Of a stretch of 34,611 bases of DNA, positions 1-9,200 are shown one piece after another. The stretch lies in assembly GCA_036480335.1 (NCBI GenBank), contig JAZGGH010000111.1, positions 1-34,611 on the forward strand, in the 5' to 3' direction. The translations under genes were made by a program, and so were the position numbers. This DNA is from JAZGER01 sp036480335. GTDB taxonomy: Bacteria > Pseudomonadota > Gammaproteobacteria > DSM-19610. The first letter of the stretch is position 1. The number at the start of each line of letters is the position of its first letter. The notes beneath the pieces were generated by a model. That model was not told the origin of the DNA, searched no databases, and saw only the letters and a list, made by a program, of their open reading frames with translations.

Positions 1-245
1 CTGACACACTCAGGTCAACACCCGATACATGCCAGGGACTCTTGATACCCAGTATCTGGGCGTATAAGTCTTTGTCTCTCATCCTCTATACAGTAAACTA
101 CCCACTCGATCAGGGGAAGAGCCTAAAAAATAAAACAGATCTGCCACAACAGTATCACGACTATGCGAAAATCTGGTTCTGGCTTGGTGTCCCAGCATTT
201 TTTGCGATGAGTCTGGTGATTGTGTTGATGGTGTTCAAACCCTGA
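1..245 (+). CDS. DUF2269-type integral membrane protein, C-terminal part (cut by window edge)
   Basis: An open frame enters from the left edge (codons begin at position 3) and ends at a TGA at 243-245; the true start lies outside the window. The last 27 residues, with the run IWFWLGVPAFFAMSLVIVLM followed by a terminal KP, look like the final transmembrane helix and C-terminus of the DUF2269 family of small predicted integral membrane proteins. Just upstream, the usual WLPVVW-like stretch after the preceding helix is missing, so the copy may be shortened or decayed there. I did not find a compensating frame. Function of the family is unknown. Family call is by recognition of the C-terminal pattern only. 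Confidence 0.5.
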   Translation, partial: DTLRSTPDTCQGLLIPSIWAYKSLSLILYTVNYPLDQGKSLKNKTDLPQQYHDYAKIWFWLGVPAFFAMSLVIVLMVFKP

Positions 246-324
246 TGTTTTGTTTTCGAGTAGCTGTTATTTTTTCTGCAGAGGAATATACTCAGGTCAC
301 ATGTAAATAAGTGAGTCAGGTGTC

Positions 325-807
325 ATGAGCCAATCAATCGGTCCACGTATACGCAAGCTCTGGAAACTGGCAGCATCTAAACCTGGTGGTAAATGGCTAT
401 TCAGTAAATTACTGGGAAAAATGGTGCCCTATACAGGCAGTATTCACGCGCTTGTTGAAATACTGGAACCAGGGTATTGCAGAATTAGATTAATTGAGCA
501 CCGCAGGATCAGGAACCATCTACGCTCCGTACATGCGATTGCATTATGCAATCTCGGCGAGATGGTGACAGGGCTAGCGCTAATGAATAGTTTGCCAAAT
601 GCCACTCGTGGTATTCTCACAGAATTGTCAATTAATTATACTAAAAAAGCGCGTGGAAAACTGACTGCGGATTGTCATTGTGAAGTGCCGAAAGATAACT
701 CGGAGCAATCATGTCTGCTGGTAGGAGAAATTCGTGACCAAAAGGGCGATCTTGTTTCTGAGGTCAGGGCGCACTGGTTAATCGGTCCGGAGAAGTCACA
801 TGGCTAG
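325..807 (+). CDS. DUF4442 hotdog-fold protein (putative acyl-CoA thioesterase-like)
   Basis: 160 residues, no signal peptide, so cytoplasmic. The layout matches the DUF4442 branch of the hotdog superfamily: a basic N-terminal helix, the stretch GSIHALVEILEPGYCRIRLI, the central hotdog helix region SVHAIALCNLGEMVTGLAL, then strands ending in VSEVRAHWLIG. Hotdog proteins act on acyl thioesters; the substrate here cannot be read from sequence. An AGGTG ribosome-binding site lies just before the ATG. The stop overlaps the start of the downstream flavoprotein by 8 nt, so the two are translationally coupled and probably work on the same class of substrate, perhaps acyl chains. Fold call is solid, enzymatic role is inference. 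Confidence 0.8.
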   Translation: MSQSIGPRIRKLWKLAASKPGGKWLFSKLLGKMVPYTGSIHALVEILEPGYCRIRLIEHRRIRNHLRSVHAIALCNLGEMVTGLALMNSLPNATRGILTELSINYTKKARGKLTADCHCEVPKDNSEQSCLLVGEIRDQKGDLVSEVRAHWLIGPEKSHG

Positions 808-1789
808 TATTCAGCGTTATTCCACACCGTTTACTGACTTGCTGGGTATTGATGTGCCGATTATCGGTGGCGCAATGTATCCCTGTTCAAATCCGGAACT
901 GGTTGCAGCGGTATCAGAAGCTGGCGGTATTGGTATCGTGCAGCCACTAAGCCTGACTTATGTGAATGGTTATGATTTTCGTGAGGGTTTGAGATACATT
1001 CGTCGTCTGACAAAAAAACCGGTGGGGTTGAACCTGATCATTGAACAGAGTTCTCGGCGTTACCTTGATCGTGTCCGACATTGGCTGGATGTTGCACTGG
1101 AAGAAGATATCCGGTTTTTTGTGACCGCATTGGGTAAGCCTGACTGGGTTGTTAAACAGGCCAGTCAGTCAGGTGCTATTGTTTTTCATGATGTTACCAG
1201 TCGACAATGGGCCGAAAAAGCACTGGATTGTGGTGTTGATGGTTTTATTTGCGTGAACCAGAATGCGGGAGGACATGCTGGTATGCTTTCTTCCGAACAG
1301 CTAATGAACGATTTGACTGACTTTGGAAAACCGCTGATATGCGCGGGTGGTATTGGGGATTCTGTACATTTTAAACAGGTTTTACAGGCAGGGTATGCCG
1401 GAGTACAGCTTGGAACTCGTTTTATTGCCTCAATTGAGTGCAGCGCGCACCTGGATTACAAACAGGCTATTATCAATGCTACTGCTGAGAATATCGTTCT
1501 CACTGAAAAAATATCGGGTGTTCCTGTCAGTATTATCGAAACACCCTATATTAAACGTATGGGAACGAAGGCTGGCTGGATTGCAAAAAGGCTGCTGAAA
1601 GGTAGAAAAACCAAACACTGGATGCGAATGATTTATTCCCTGCAGTCAATCTGGCTGTTAAAAAAAGCGTCCATGCAGGGTGCTAATTACAGGGATTTTT
1701 TTCAAGCCGGGAAGAGCGTCGAAGGGATACACAGAGTTAAACCAGTCGCGGAAATAATTACGGATTTTACAAACGGATCATCCAGATAG
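800..1789 (+). CDS. NAD(P)H-dependent flavin oxidoreductase, nitronate monooxygenase / FabK-like
   Basis: 329 residues forming an FMN-binding TIM barrel of the nitronate monooxygenase (old name 2-nitropropane dioxygenase) family. Visible hallmarks are the N-terminal FTDLLGIDVPIIGGAMYP, the loop VNQNAGGHAG around residues 153-162 and the phosphate-binding segment CAGGIGD followed by GVQLGTRF. Members oxidise alkyl nitronates, but the same fold includes FabK enoyl-ACP reductase, so the substrate is open. The partner hotdog gene (8-nt overlap) tilts the inference toward acyl or fatty-acid chemistry. Start ATG at 800 is supported by the overlap and by the family's usual N-terminus. A perfect 16-nt palindrome starts 7 nt after its stop. 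Confidence 0.88.
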   Translation: MASIQRYSTPFTDLLGIDVPIIGGAMYPCSNPELVAAVSEAGGIGIVQPLSLTYVNGYDFREGLRYIRRLTKKPVGLNLIIEQSSRRYLDRVRHWLDVALEEDIRFFVTALGKPDWVVKQASQSGAIVFHDVTSRQWAEKALDCGVDGFICVNQNAGGHAGMLSSEQLMNDLTDFGKPLICAGGIGDSVHFKQVLQAGYAGVQLGTRFIASIECSAHLDYKQAIINATAENIVLTEKISGVPVSIIETPYIKRMGTKAGWIAKRLLKGRKTKHWMRMIYSLQSIWLLKKASMQGANYRDFFQAGKSVEGIHRVKPVAEIITDFTNGSSR

Positions 1790-1795
1790 GCGACT

Positions 1796-1811
1796 GTTGC
1801 CAATTGGCAAC
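1796..1811. promoter_or_regulatory. Perfect 16-nt palindrome GTTGCCAATTGGCAAC
   Basis: The sequence reads the same on both strands over 16 nt. It begins 7 nt after the stop of the flavoprotein gene and is followed at 1820-1833 by a second pair, GTTGTT-tt-AACAAC. A symmetric site of this length suits binding by a dimeric repressor; alternatively the pair of stems could end transcription of the upstream operon, although no T-tract follows. The symmetry is seen directly; the role is inference. Confidence 0.45.
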
Positions 1812-2085
1812 GCATTGTAGTTGTTTTAACAACGCATACTATAACCTCCATGGCTGTTTTGTTTCGTTTCAAGCGGTTAATACCGCTAAATATCAGAAAT
1901 TGGGAAATTTTTGATGTATGTCGTTATGTATTTGGTATCTTCAGGCCGGACACCTGTAGAAATTTTCTTTAGTTTTGTGTTCTGTCGCAAGACAGTGACG
2001 TTATTTACCTCTACTGCCCAATCTAGCAGGCTAAATCACACTTATACGGCTTGTGGTAGCCATTCCTTATCCGGTGGCAAGCTTA

Positions 2086-2114
2086 TTGCTTTAAACACTC
2101 CGGCAAGTTATAAA
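2086..2114 (+). promoter_or_regulatory. Possible sigma-70 promoter of the GH16 gene
   Basis: TTGCTT at 2086-2091 and TATAAA at 2109-2114 are separated by 17 nt, the optimal spacing. The -10 is a 5/6 match, the -35 only keeps TTG. Transcription would begin near 2121, leaving a leader of about 20 nt before the ATG at 2141; in that case the upstream hairpins would be regulatory DNA and not leader RNA. Confidence 0.3.
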
Positions 2115-2140
2115 AACTCTAATGGATATGGACAGTAATA

Positions 2141-4396
2141 ATGAAGAAACTGCAGTACGTATGTAAGATTTTTGTTTTTTCCCTGATGCTTATTTCTACA
2201 AACATATTCGCGGCCTGGGAGCCGACTTTTGTCGATAATTTTAATGGGGCGATTCTTGATTCTGGATCATGGTTGACGGGGCGGGAAAACCTGCAGAGTC
2301 GCCTAAATTATTACCATAAGGATGCAGTGGCTGTGCGGGATGGAAAATTGCACCTCAAACTGCTTGAGAGAGCTCAATCTGACAGATCTTATACAACCGG
2401 CGCAGTAACCACGCAGGGTCTATTTGCTCAGAAATACGGGTATTTTGAAATCAGGGCAAAATTCCCGGCAGGAGCTGGGTTCTGGCCAGCTTTCTGGTTG
2501 ATACCTACCAGCGGAAAATGGTCAAGTGAAATTGATATTGTCGAGTTTATCGGCAATAAGCCTGACAGCATCCATTATGCGTTTCATTACGACCATAAAT
2601 TGCAGAATCAGCACAGTAAATTAGCAAGTATTGGCTCAAATCTTACTCAGGGTTTCAATAATTATGGTTTGAAGTGGTCACCGAACAAGCTGGAATACTT
2701 TTTTAATGGCAGGTTGATGCATACCATCAATGGAGCTCAAAAACTGTCAAAAGCAGACTCCCCAATGTATATTATTCTGAATCTTGCATTGGCATCACAG
2801 CACATTGGCTGGATAAAAAAAGTTGATTCCAGTACGAATATTAATCAGGAATATGCGATTGATTATGTTCGTGTTTTCAAGGAAATACCGAATGGAACAT
2901 ATGCGCAAATCCCGGGTTATACGACGCAAATAGCGGATAAACGCAGTGACGCAAAATACGATAATACGCCTATCAGTATTGAGCCTATGGAATCCCAGCC
3001 TGATGTTATGAGAAGCCCTGGAAAGATTTCAGGGAGTGTCAAATTAACAGCTCATGCTGCGGTTTCAGCGACTGTGAATCTCGCGCTGTTCAAGGTTAAT
3101 AGCATTGACAATAGAACAGGTAACTTCATCAAGTCTTCACCGCTACAGCAAATTACCAGAACGGTGAATTTTCGAAACAGGAATGAATCACTTCGGCTCG
3201 CGTATAAATTTGACCGTCATATTAACTCTCCAGGCGTCTATATTATTGATATCGTCATTAAAGACACAGCATCGCAGAATAAGAATAATCTGAATGGCTA
3301 TCGTCTGGTTCAGTATGTAGATAATGCTCATCCTGAAACGACTAAAGTTATGGATGGGTTTGTCAAAAATGGATCTGCAAGCTATTTCAATGCTAAGATC
3401 AACTCATCATTTGATCTAATGTTGCAGCAATCAATACTGGCGCCTTATTTGAATATTCGCTATAGCATTATTGATGCTCAGACTGGAGCAACGGTAGCAA
3501 GAAAGGACTTCAAGCATTATCATAATGGACCAGGAAAAATCACCTTGAATGGGTTGATAGATGCATCATTACAATCTTCTCGTTCCTATAAATTGACAAT
3601 TGATGTTTCCGATTCCAGTGGGCGAATAAAACTGTCCCCGTTTACAGTCGCGATACAAAAGCAGACACAGGCAGCACCCCGATTTGTAACGGCTCAGGCT
3701 ATACCGAAAAAATCAACTGATCCTGTTATCAGTGCTGCTGTCGTTTCCAAAACCAGTAGTACAGTATCGACATACCTTATCGTAAATCAGAACAAACTTC
3801 CCGTTCGGCCTCTGAACTATATTATTAAACTGTATTCGAAATCGAGTGGGGCTCTGGTAAGAAAATTCAGTGGTACATACAGAAAACCGCAGTCAGGTGC
3901 ACAAACCACCAATGGCAAACAATTAGTGAAAATTAATTCTGATGATGCCCAGCATTTGCCTTCGGGCGATTATAGATTACTGGTGATGTTATACAAAAAT
4001 AACACATGGAGTGATCTTTTAGCCCGACAATTCTTTGAAGTATCTATTGACAATCAGGCGCAGGGTGCAACAAACGTAGATATCCATTCGTTATCTGTGA
4101 ACAAATCGGTTGTCACGTTGGGTATGAATCTATCGATGACTCTGAGTAAGGCATCATCAATCAGGACACTTAATTTTATTGCAAAGTTCTATTCACTAAA
4201 TAATAAGCTTGTCAGTAAAGTTACCGGCACTAAAAATGTGCAATTAAGAGATGGACGACAGATTATTGGATTGAATACAGACCATAAAGGGGCAATTAAA
4301 AACAGGGATTATAAAGTGGTAGTCACGCTGTATAAAAATACCTGGAATGAAAATGACAAAATTGCGACTGGAAAGTTTGATGTTCAGGTGAGGTAA
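2141..4396 (+). CDS. Secreted glycoside hydrolase family 16 protein with C-terminal beta-sandwich modules
   Basis: 751 residues. A signal peptide (residues 1-24, basic KK start, hydrophobic core, cut near IFA/A) sends it across the inner membrane. Residues 26-248 are a GH16 jelly-roll domain: catalytic motif EIDIVE places the nucleophile at E130, D132 and the acid/base at E135, in the EXDXXE form of laminarinase, agarase and carrageenase-type enzymes; GFWPAFWLIP and the closing YAIDYVRVFK are also typical. The substrate is therefore a beta-glucan or galactan but not resolvable by eye. Residues about 285-751 form roughly four beta-rich modules; the last two (about 557-636 and 677-749) are visibly repeated, sharing LN(Y/F)I.K(F/L)YS and a later V.LYKN.W. 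No dockerin or sorting signal is seen. An ABC-2 exporter follows 114 nt downstream. AT-richer than its neighbours, so transfer is possible. Confidence 0.9.
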   Translation: MKKLQYVCKIFVFSLMLISTNIFAAWEPTFVDNFNGAILDSGSWLTGRENLQSRLNYYHKDAVAVRDGKLHLKLLERAQSDRSYTTGAVTTQGLFAQKYGYFEIRAKFPAGAGFWPAFWLIPTSGKWSSEIDIVEFIGNKPDSIHYAFHYDHKLQNQHSKLASIGSNLTQGFNNYGLKWSPNKLEYFFNGRLMHTINGAQKLSKADSPMYIILNLALASQHIGWIKKVDSSTNINQEYAIDYVRVFKEIPNGTYAQIPGYTTQIADKRSDAKYDNTPISIEPMESQPDVMRSPGKISGSVKLTAHAAVSATVNLALFKVNSIDNRTGNFIKSSPLQQITRTVNFRNRNESLRLAYKFDRHINSPGVYIIDIVIKDTASQNKNNLNGYRLVQYVDNAHPETTKVMDGFVKNGSASYFNAKINSSFDLMLQQSILAPYLNIRYSIIDAQTGATVARKDFKHYHNGPGKITLNGLIDASLQSSRSYKLTIDVSDSSGRIKLSPFTVAIQKQTQAAPRFVTAQAIPKKSTDPVISAAVVSKTSSTVSTYLIVNQNKLPVRPLNYIIKLYSKSSGALVRKFSGTYRKPQSGAQTTNGKQLVKINSDDAQHLPSGDYRLLVMLYKNNTWSDLLARQFFEVSIDNQAQGATNVDIHSLSVNKSVVTLGMNLSMTLSKASSIRTLNFIAKFYSLNNKLVSKVTGTKNVQLRDGRQIIGLNTDHKGAIKNRDYKVVVTLYKNTWNENDKIATGKFDVQVR

Positions 4397-4510
4397 AGTC
4401 ATTCAACAGCTAATCAGGAATTGCTAACTATTCTGATAATCAATGTATAATAACGTTTCTTGTTACTAAATCGTATTACATTGATGGATTTAATATAATT
4501 AGCTTTCCTG

Positions 4511-5437
4511 ATGCAGCCCATAATTTCCATAAACAATCTTTCAAAAACCTATAGCAATGGATATGAGGCGCTAAAGAATATTAATCTTGAGATTGTTGAG
4601 GGAGAAATTCTTGCTCTGCTAGGGCCAAACGGAGCAGGAAAAACAACACTGATTTCGATAATTTGCGGTATTGTGGCGGCAAGCCAGGGAAGTATAACGG
4701 TAAGTGGTTTTGATACAGTTTCAGATTATCGCCAGACGCGAAGGCTAATTGGTCTGGTGCCTCAGGAGCTTACCCTGGGAGCCTTTGAAAAGGTCTCGAA
4801 TACGCTACGTTTCAGTCGCGGCCTTTTCGGAAAAAAACCGGATAATACTTATCTGGAAACCTTGCTTAAAGACCTTTCCCTGTGGGATAAAAAAGACAGC
4901 ATGTTAATGAGGCTTTCAGGGGGCATGAAACGTCGGGTATTGATTGCTAAAGCATTGTCACACGAGCCTTCAGTGTTATTTCTGGATGAACCCACTGCGG
5001 GGGTCGATGTGAAACTGCGCAAGGATATGTGGACTCTGATTGAACGCCTGCGTGAGTCTGGCGTGACCATCATCCTCACAACTCACTATATTGAAGAAGC
5101 AGAAGCCATCGCTGATCGAGTTGGAGTGATCAGTAATGGCGAGCTTTTACTCGTCGAAAATAAAGAAGTTTTGATGCATGAATTAGGTGCCAAACGCCTG
5201 ATTATTGAGTTGAATAGTGCAATTCAGAAAATCCCCGCATCCCTCAAAACCTGGGAGCTCGACCTTGCAGGCAATGGCAGGCAGCTTGTCTATACTTATG
5301 ACCCTCACAACAAGCCGACAGGTATTCGGGATTTGCTCAACGCTGCAAATGAGGCAGGCCTACAGCTTGACGATATCCGTACCACGCAAAGCTCCCTGGA
5401 GGATATATTCATCAATCTGGTACATGCCCAGCCATGA
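4511..5437 (+). CDS. ABC-2 type transporter, ATP-binding subunit (NodI/YadG-like)
   Basis: 308 residues, one nucleotide-binding domain. Walker A is GPNGAGKT at 38-45, the Q-loop glutamine is Q85, signature LSGGM at 135-139, Walker B ending LDE at 158-160 with catalytic E160, and the switch histidine is H192 in THYIEEAE. The DEPTAGVD segment and about 100-residue C-terminal extension are typical of ABC-2 exporters for drugs, glycans or lipids. It overlaps the permease by 4 nt (ATGA). It is clearly related to yadG elsewhere in this window but is not the orthologue. A TATAAT sits at 4494-4499, only 11 nt before the ATG, and no clear Shine-Dalgarno is present, so the leader may be very short. Cargo unknown. 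Confidence 0.9.
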   Translation: MQPIISINNLSKTYSNGYEALKNINLEIVEGEILALLGPNGAGKTTLISIICGIVAASQGSITVSGFDTVSDYRQTRRLIGLVPQELTLGAFEKVSNTLRFSRGLFGKKPDNTYLETLLKDLSLWDKKDSMLMRLSGGMKRRVLIAKALSHEPSVLFLDEPTAGVDVKLRKDMWTLIERLRESGVTIILTTHYIEEAEAIADRVGVISNGELLLVENKEVLMHELGAKRLIIELNSAIQKIPASLKTWELDLAGNGRQLVYTYDPHNKPTGIRDLLNAANEAGLQLDDIRTTQSSLEDIFINLVHAQP

Positions 5438-6195
5438 ATTTCAGAGCCATTAAAGTTATTTATAAGTATGAAATGCTGCGTGCCTGGGAGACATTGTTGC
5501 AGAGTTTTATATCGCCTGTTATCTCCACATCGCTTTATTTTGTCGTATTCGGCTCTGCGATAGGATCGCGAATACAGCAGGTCGAAGGGGTACCGTATGG
5601 CGCGTTTATCGTACCTGGCTTGATGATGCTGGTGCTTCTGACACAGAGCGTTTCTAACGCCTCGTTTGGTATCTTCTTTCCAAAATTCACCGGTACGATT
5701 TACGAGATTATGTCTGCACCGTTGTCTTTTTTCGAAATACTGCTGGGTTATGTGGGCGCTGCGGCAACAAAATCATTGATTATTGGTTTAATCATCCTGG
5801 TGACAGCAGGTTTTTTTGTGCCACTGCAAATTGCACATCCAGTGTGGATGACAATGTTCCTGGTGTTGACCTGTATTTCGTTCAGTTTGTTGGGATTCAT
5901 CATTGGTCTGTGGGCTGATAATTTTGAGAAGTTGCAACTCATCCCCATGCTTGTGATAACTCCGATGGTTTTTCTTGGAGGCAGTTTTTATTCAGTAGAC
6001 ATGTTACCACCGGTTTGGCAGACCGTGACTTTATTTAATCCTGTTGTCTATCTGATTAGCGGGTTTCGCTGGAGTTTTTTTGAAGTCTCGGACGTCAGTG
6101 TCGGGCTGAGTCTGGCGATGGTGCTGGTCTTTCTTGGTATCTGCCTGTTGATTGTCTGGTGGATGTTTAAAACCGGTTATCGATTAAAGCAATAA
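5434..6195 (+). CDS. ABC-2 type transporter, permease subunit (NodJ/YadH-like)
   Basis: 253 residues with six predicted transmembrane helices in the ABC2_membrane pattern. Family landmarks are the amphipathic start KYEMLRAWETLLQSFISPVI, the segment YGAFIVPGLMM, and the conserved LGGSFYSVDMLPPVWQTVTL FNPV region before the last two helices. Two copies would pair with the ATPase encoded immediately upstream (4-nt overlap) to form an exporter in the inner membrane. Position behind the GH16 glycosidase suggests a glycan-related cargo, but the 114-nt gap and possible separate promoter make this a weak inference. The stop codon lies inside an inverted repeat facing metH. Confidence 0.88.
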   Translation: MNFRAIKVIYKYEMLRAWETLLQSFISPVISTSLYFVVFGSAIGSRIQQVEGVPYGAFIVPGLMMLVLLTQSVSNASFGIFFPKFTGTIYEIMSAPLSFFEILLGYVGAAATKSLIIGLIILVTAGFFVPLQIAHPVWMTMFLVLTCISFSLLGFIIGLWADNFEKLQLIPMLVITPMVFLGGSFYSVDMLPPVWQTVTLFNPVVYLISGFRWSFFEVSDVSVGLSLAMVLVFLGICLLIVWWMFKTGYRLKQ

Positions 6196-6214
6196 TCGAT
6201 CTACTCCATGGAGT
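6179..6214. terminator. Inverted repeats between convergent ABC permease and metH
   Basis: ATCGATTA (6179-6186) and TAATCGAT (6193-6200) form an 8-bp stem with a 6-nt loop that includes the permease stop codon; directly after it ACTCCATGGAGT (6203-6214) is a 12-nt perfect palindrome. The two genes converge here with only 26 nt between stops. No T-tract follows on either strand, so if this ends transcription it is not a textbook intrinsic terminator. Confidence 0.35.
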
Positions 6215-6221
6215 TACAGGG

Positions 6222-9200
6222 TCAGATATCATAACCAATATTGGGTGATAACCAGCGTTCTGCTTCCTCCAGTGACATGCCTTTTCTTTTTGCATAGTCA
6301 GCAACCTGATCGCGGTTGATTTTCCCCAGGCCGAAATAAGTTGAATCAGGATGGCTGAAATACCAGCCAGAAACGGCGGCTGTAGGTAACATGGCAAAAG
6401 CTTCGGTAATGGTAATGCCAGCATTGGATTCAGGATCAATCAGCTCCCACATGATCGATTTTTCTGTATGGTCCGGGCAGGCAGGGTAGCCAGGAGCAGG
6501 GCGAATACCCTTGTACTGTTCCCTGATCAGTTCTGTATTGCTGAGCGATTCATCGCGGTCATAACCCCAATATTTTTTACGTACTCGTTCATGCAGGTAT
6601 TCTGCAAAGGCTTCTGCGAGGCGATCAGCAAGAGCCTTGAGCAGAATCGACTGATAGTCATCATGATCTGCTTCAAATCGTTGTATGTGTTCATCAATGC
6701 CAATCCCTGCGGTGACGGCGAAAGCACCGATATAATCTGCTAGCCCGGAATCTTTGGGGGCAACAAAATCGCTGAGACACTGGTTAGCTCGCCCCGGGGG
6801 CTTCTGGTTTTGCTGACGCAGGTGATGCAGTGTAGTTAGTACGGTACTTCGATTGTTGTCAGTGTAGATTTCCACATCATCATCGTTTATCTGATTAGCG
6901 GGGAAAATGCCAATCACAGCTCTTGCCTGCAGCCATTTTTCGTCAATGATCTGCTTTAGCATGGTTTGCGCATCGCTAAATAGATTGCGGGCATGTTCAC
7001 CAACTACTTTATCATCCAAAATCTTTGGGTAGCTGCCAGCCAGTTCCCAGGTTTTAAAGAAAGGCGTCCAGTCGATATAGTCAATCAGTTGATCCAGTGT
7101 GACATCATCAATTATCTTAATGCCGGTAAATGCGGGGTTAAGTGGAGTGTAGCTATCCCAGTTGACAGGTGTTTTATTGGCCCGAGCCTGTTCCAGGCTT
7201 AGCCATTCAGTTTTTAAGCGTTTGCCAGCATGTTGGGCACGCACCTTCTCATACTCTTCTCTTATTTGTTGTACATAGGGGGCTTTCAGTGCCTCGCTGA
7301 CAAGGTTTTGTGCAACACCTACGGCACGAGAAGCATCTTTCACATAGATAGTGATGCCATGATAATGAGGTTCTATTTTTACTGCTGTGTGAACACGCGA
7401 TGTTGTTGCACCACCAATCAATAATGGAATGTCAAAACCTTCCCGCTCCATTTCTTTTGCCAGGTGAGCCATTTCGTCTAATGAGGGTGTGATCAGTCCA
7501 GATAGCCCAATAATATCTACATTCTCGTCTCTGGCAGCCTGCAGTATTTTTTGAGCTGGCACCATAACGCCAAGATCAATGACTTCAAAATTGTTGCATT
7601 GCAGAACTACGCCAACAATATTTTTACCGATGTCATGCACATCACCTTTGACCGTAGCCATCAGGATTTTACCCTTAGCGCGGGTTTTTTCGCCTTTTTC
7701 AGCCTCGATGAAAGGCAAGAGGTAGGCGACAGCTTTTTTCATGACACGGGCGCTTTTGACTACCTGAGGCAGGAACATCTTGCCATCGCCAAATAAATCA
7801 CCAACCACATTCATGCCGTTCATCAGAGGTTGTTCGATGACCTCGATAGGGCGTTCAAAATTCTGTCGTGCAGCTTCAGTGTCTTCTTCAACAAATGTGT
7901 CAATACCTTTGACAAGGGCATGTTCCAGACGCTTTTCAACAGGCCATTTTCGCCATTCCAGGTCTTCTTTCTTCTGAACTGTCTGGCCGTCCCCTCTGTA
8001 TTTAGTTGCTAGATCCAGCAGGCGCTCGGTGGCATCATCACGCCGATTCAGTACCACATCTTCTACACCTTCACGCAGTTCTTGCGGCAGGTCATTGTAA
8101 ATCGCAAGCTGGCCAGCATTGACAATGCCCATGTCCATACCTGCCTTGATGGCGTGATATAAAAATACCGCATGAATAGCTTCACGTACTGGATTGTTTC
8201 CACGAAAAGAAAAAGACACATTGCTAACCCCTCCGGATATCATAGCGTAGGGCAGGGTATTTTTTATTTCTCGGGTGGCTTCTATGAAATCGACCCCGTA
8301 AGTATTGTGTTCCTCTATACCTGTAGCAATTGCAAAAATATTTGGGTCAAAAATAATATCTTCTGGTGGAAAATCGAGTTGTTCGGTAAGGATTTTGTAG
8401 GCGCGCGTACAGATTTCTATTTTTCTTTCTTTCGTATCTGCCTGCCCCGTTTCATCAAAGGCCATGACAATAATAGCTGCGCCATACTGTCGACAGAGTC
8501 TGGCATGCTCAATGAACTTATCTTCACCTTCTTTCATGGAAATTGAATTGACAATACCCTTGCCCTGAATGCATTTCAGGCCAGCCTCGATAATCTCCCA
8601 TTTGGATGAGTCGATCATAATGGGTACACGTGAAATATCAGGCTCAGAGGCGATCAGGTTAAGGAAGGTGACCATGGCTTCTTTGCCATCAAGCATGCCT
8701 TCGTCCATATTAATATCGATAACCTGGGCGCCATTTTCGACCTGATCACGGGCGACATCGAGCGCCTTGTCATACTCTCCTTCAAGAACCAGTCGTTTAA
8801 AACGGGCTGATCCTGTTACGTTGGTGCGCTCGCCGATATTGACAAACAGAGAGTCAGAGCGGATGTTGCAGGGTTCCAGGCCAGCCAGGCGGCAGGTGGT
8901 GTCATGGGCAGGAATTTTGCGCGGAGCGTATTGGCTAACAATGTCAGCGATGGCTTTGATATGTGCGGGGGTGGTTCCACAACATCCGCCGATAATATTT
9001 AAAAATCCGGCAGCGGCCCATTCGCCGATTTCTTTTGCCATGGCCTCAGGGGTTTCATCATATTCACCGAATTCATTGGGCAATCCAGCGTTTGGATGGG
9101 TGTTGATTGCACAGTCAGCAATACCGGCGAGCTCATCAATATACTGGCGCAGTTCTTTTGCACCCAGGGCACAGTTGAAACCCAGTGATACTGGATTGAT

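Larger units (their letters stand above)
1790..2140 (+). other. Gene-free region upstream of the GH16 gene with several inverted repeats
   Basis: No credible gene: the one open frame of 75 codons (1911-2138) is low in coding character and has no ribosome-binding site. What it holds is a set of inverted repeats: a perfect palindrome at 1796-1811, a GTTGTT/AACAAC pair at 1820-1833, a CTGTC-GCAA-GACAG tetraloop hairpin at 1982-1995 and a GGCTA...TAGCC stem at 2029-2061 with an inner CACA/TGTG pairing. A possible promoter lies at 2086-2114. I do not recognise a known riboswitch class; the conserved core of the GEMM-I c-di-GMP riboswitch was looked for and not found. Confidence 0.5.

Noticed and set aside
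1911..2138. 75-codon open frame before the GH16 gene
   Set aside because: Irregular composition, no ribosome-binding site, no domain-like pattern, and it runs through hairpins; treated as non-coding.
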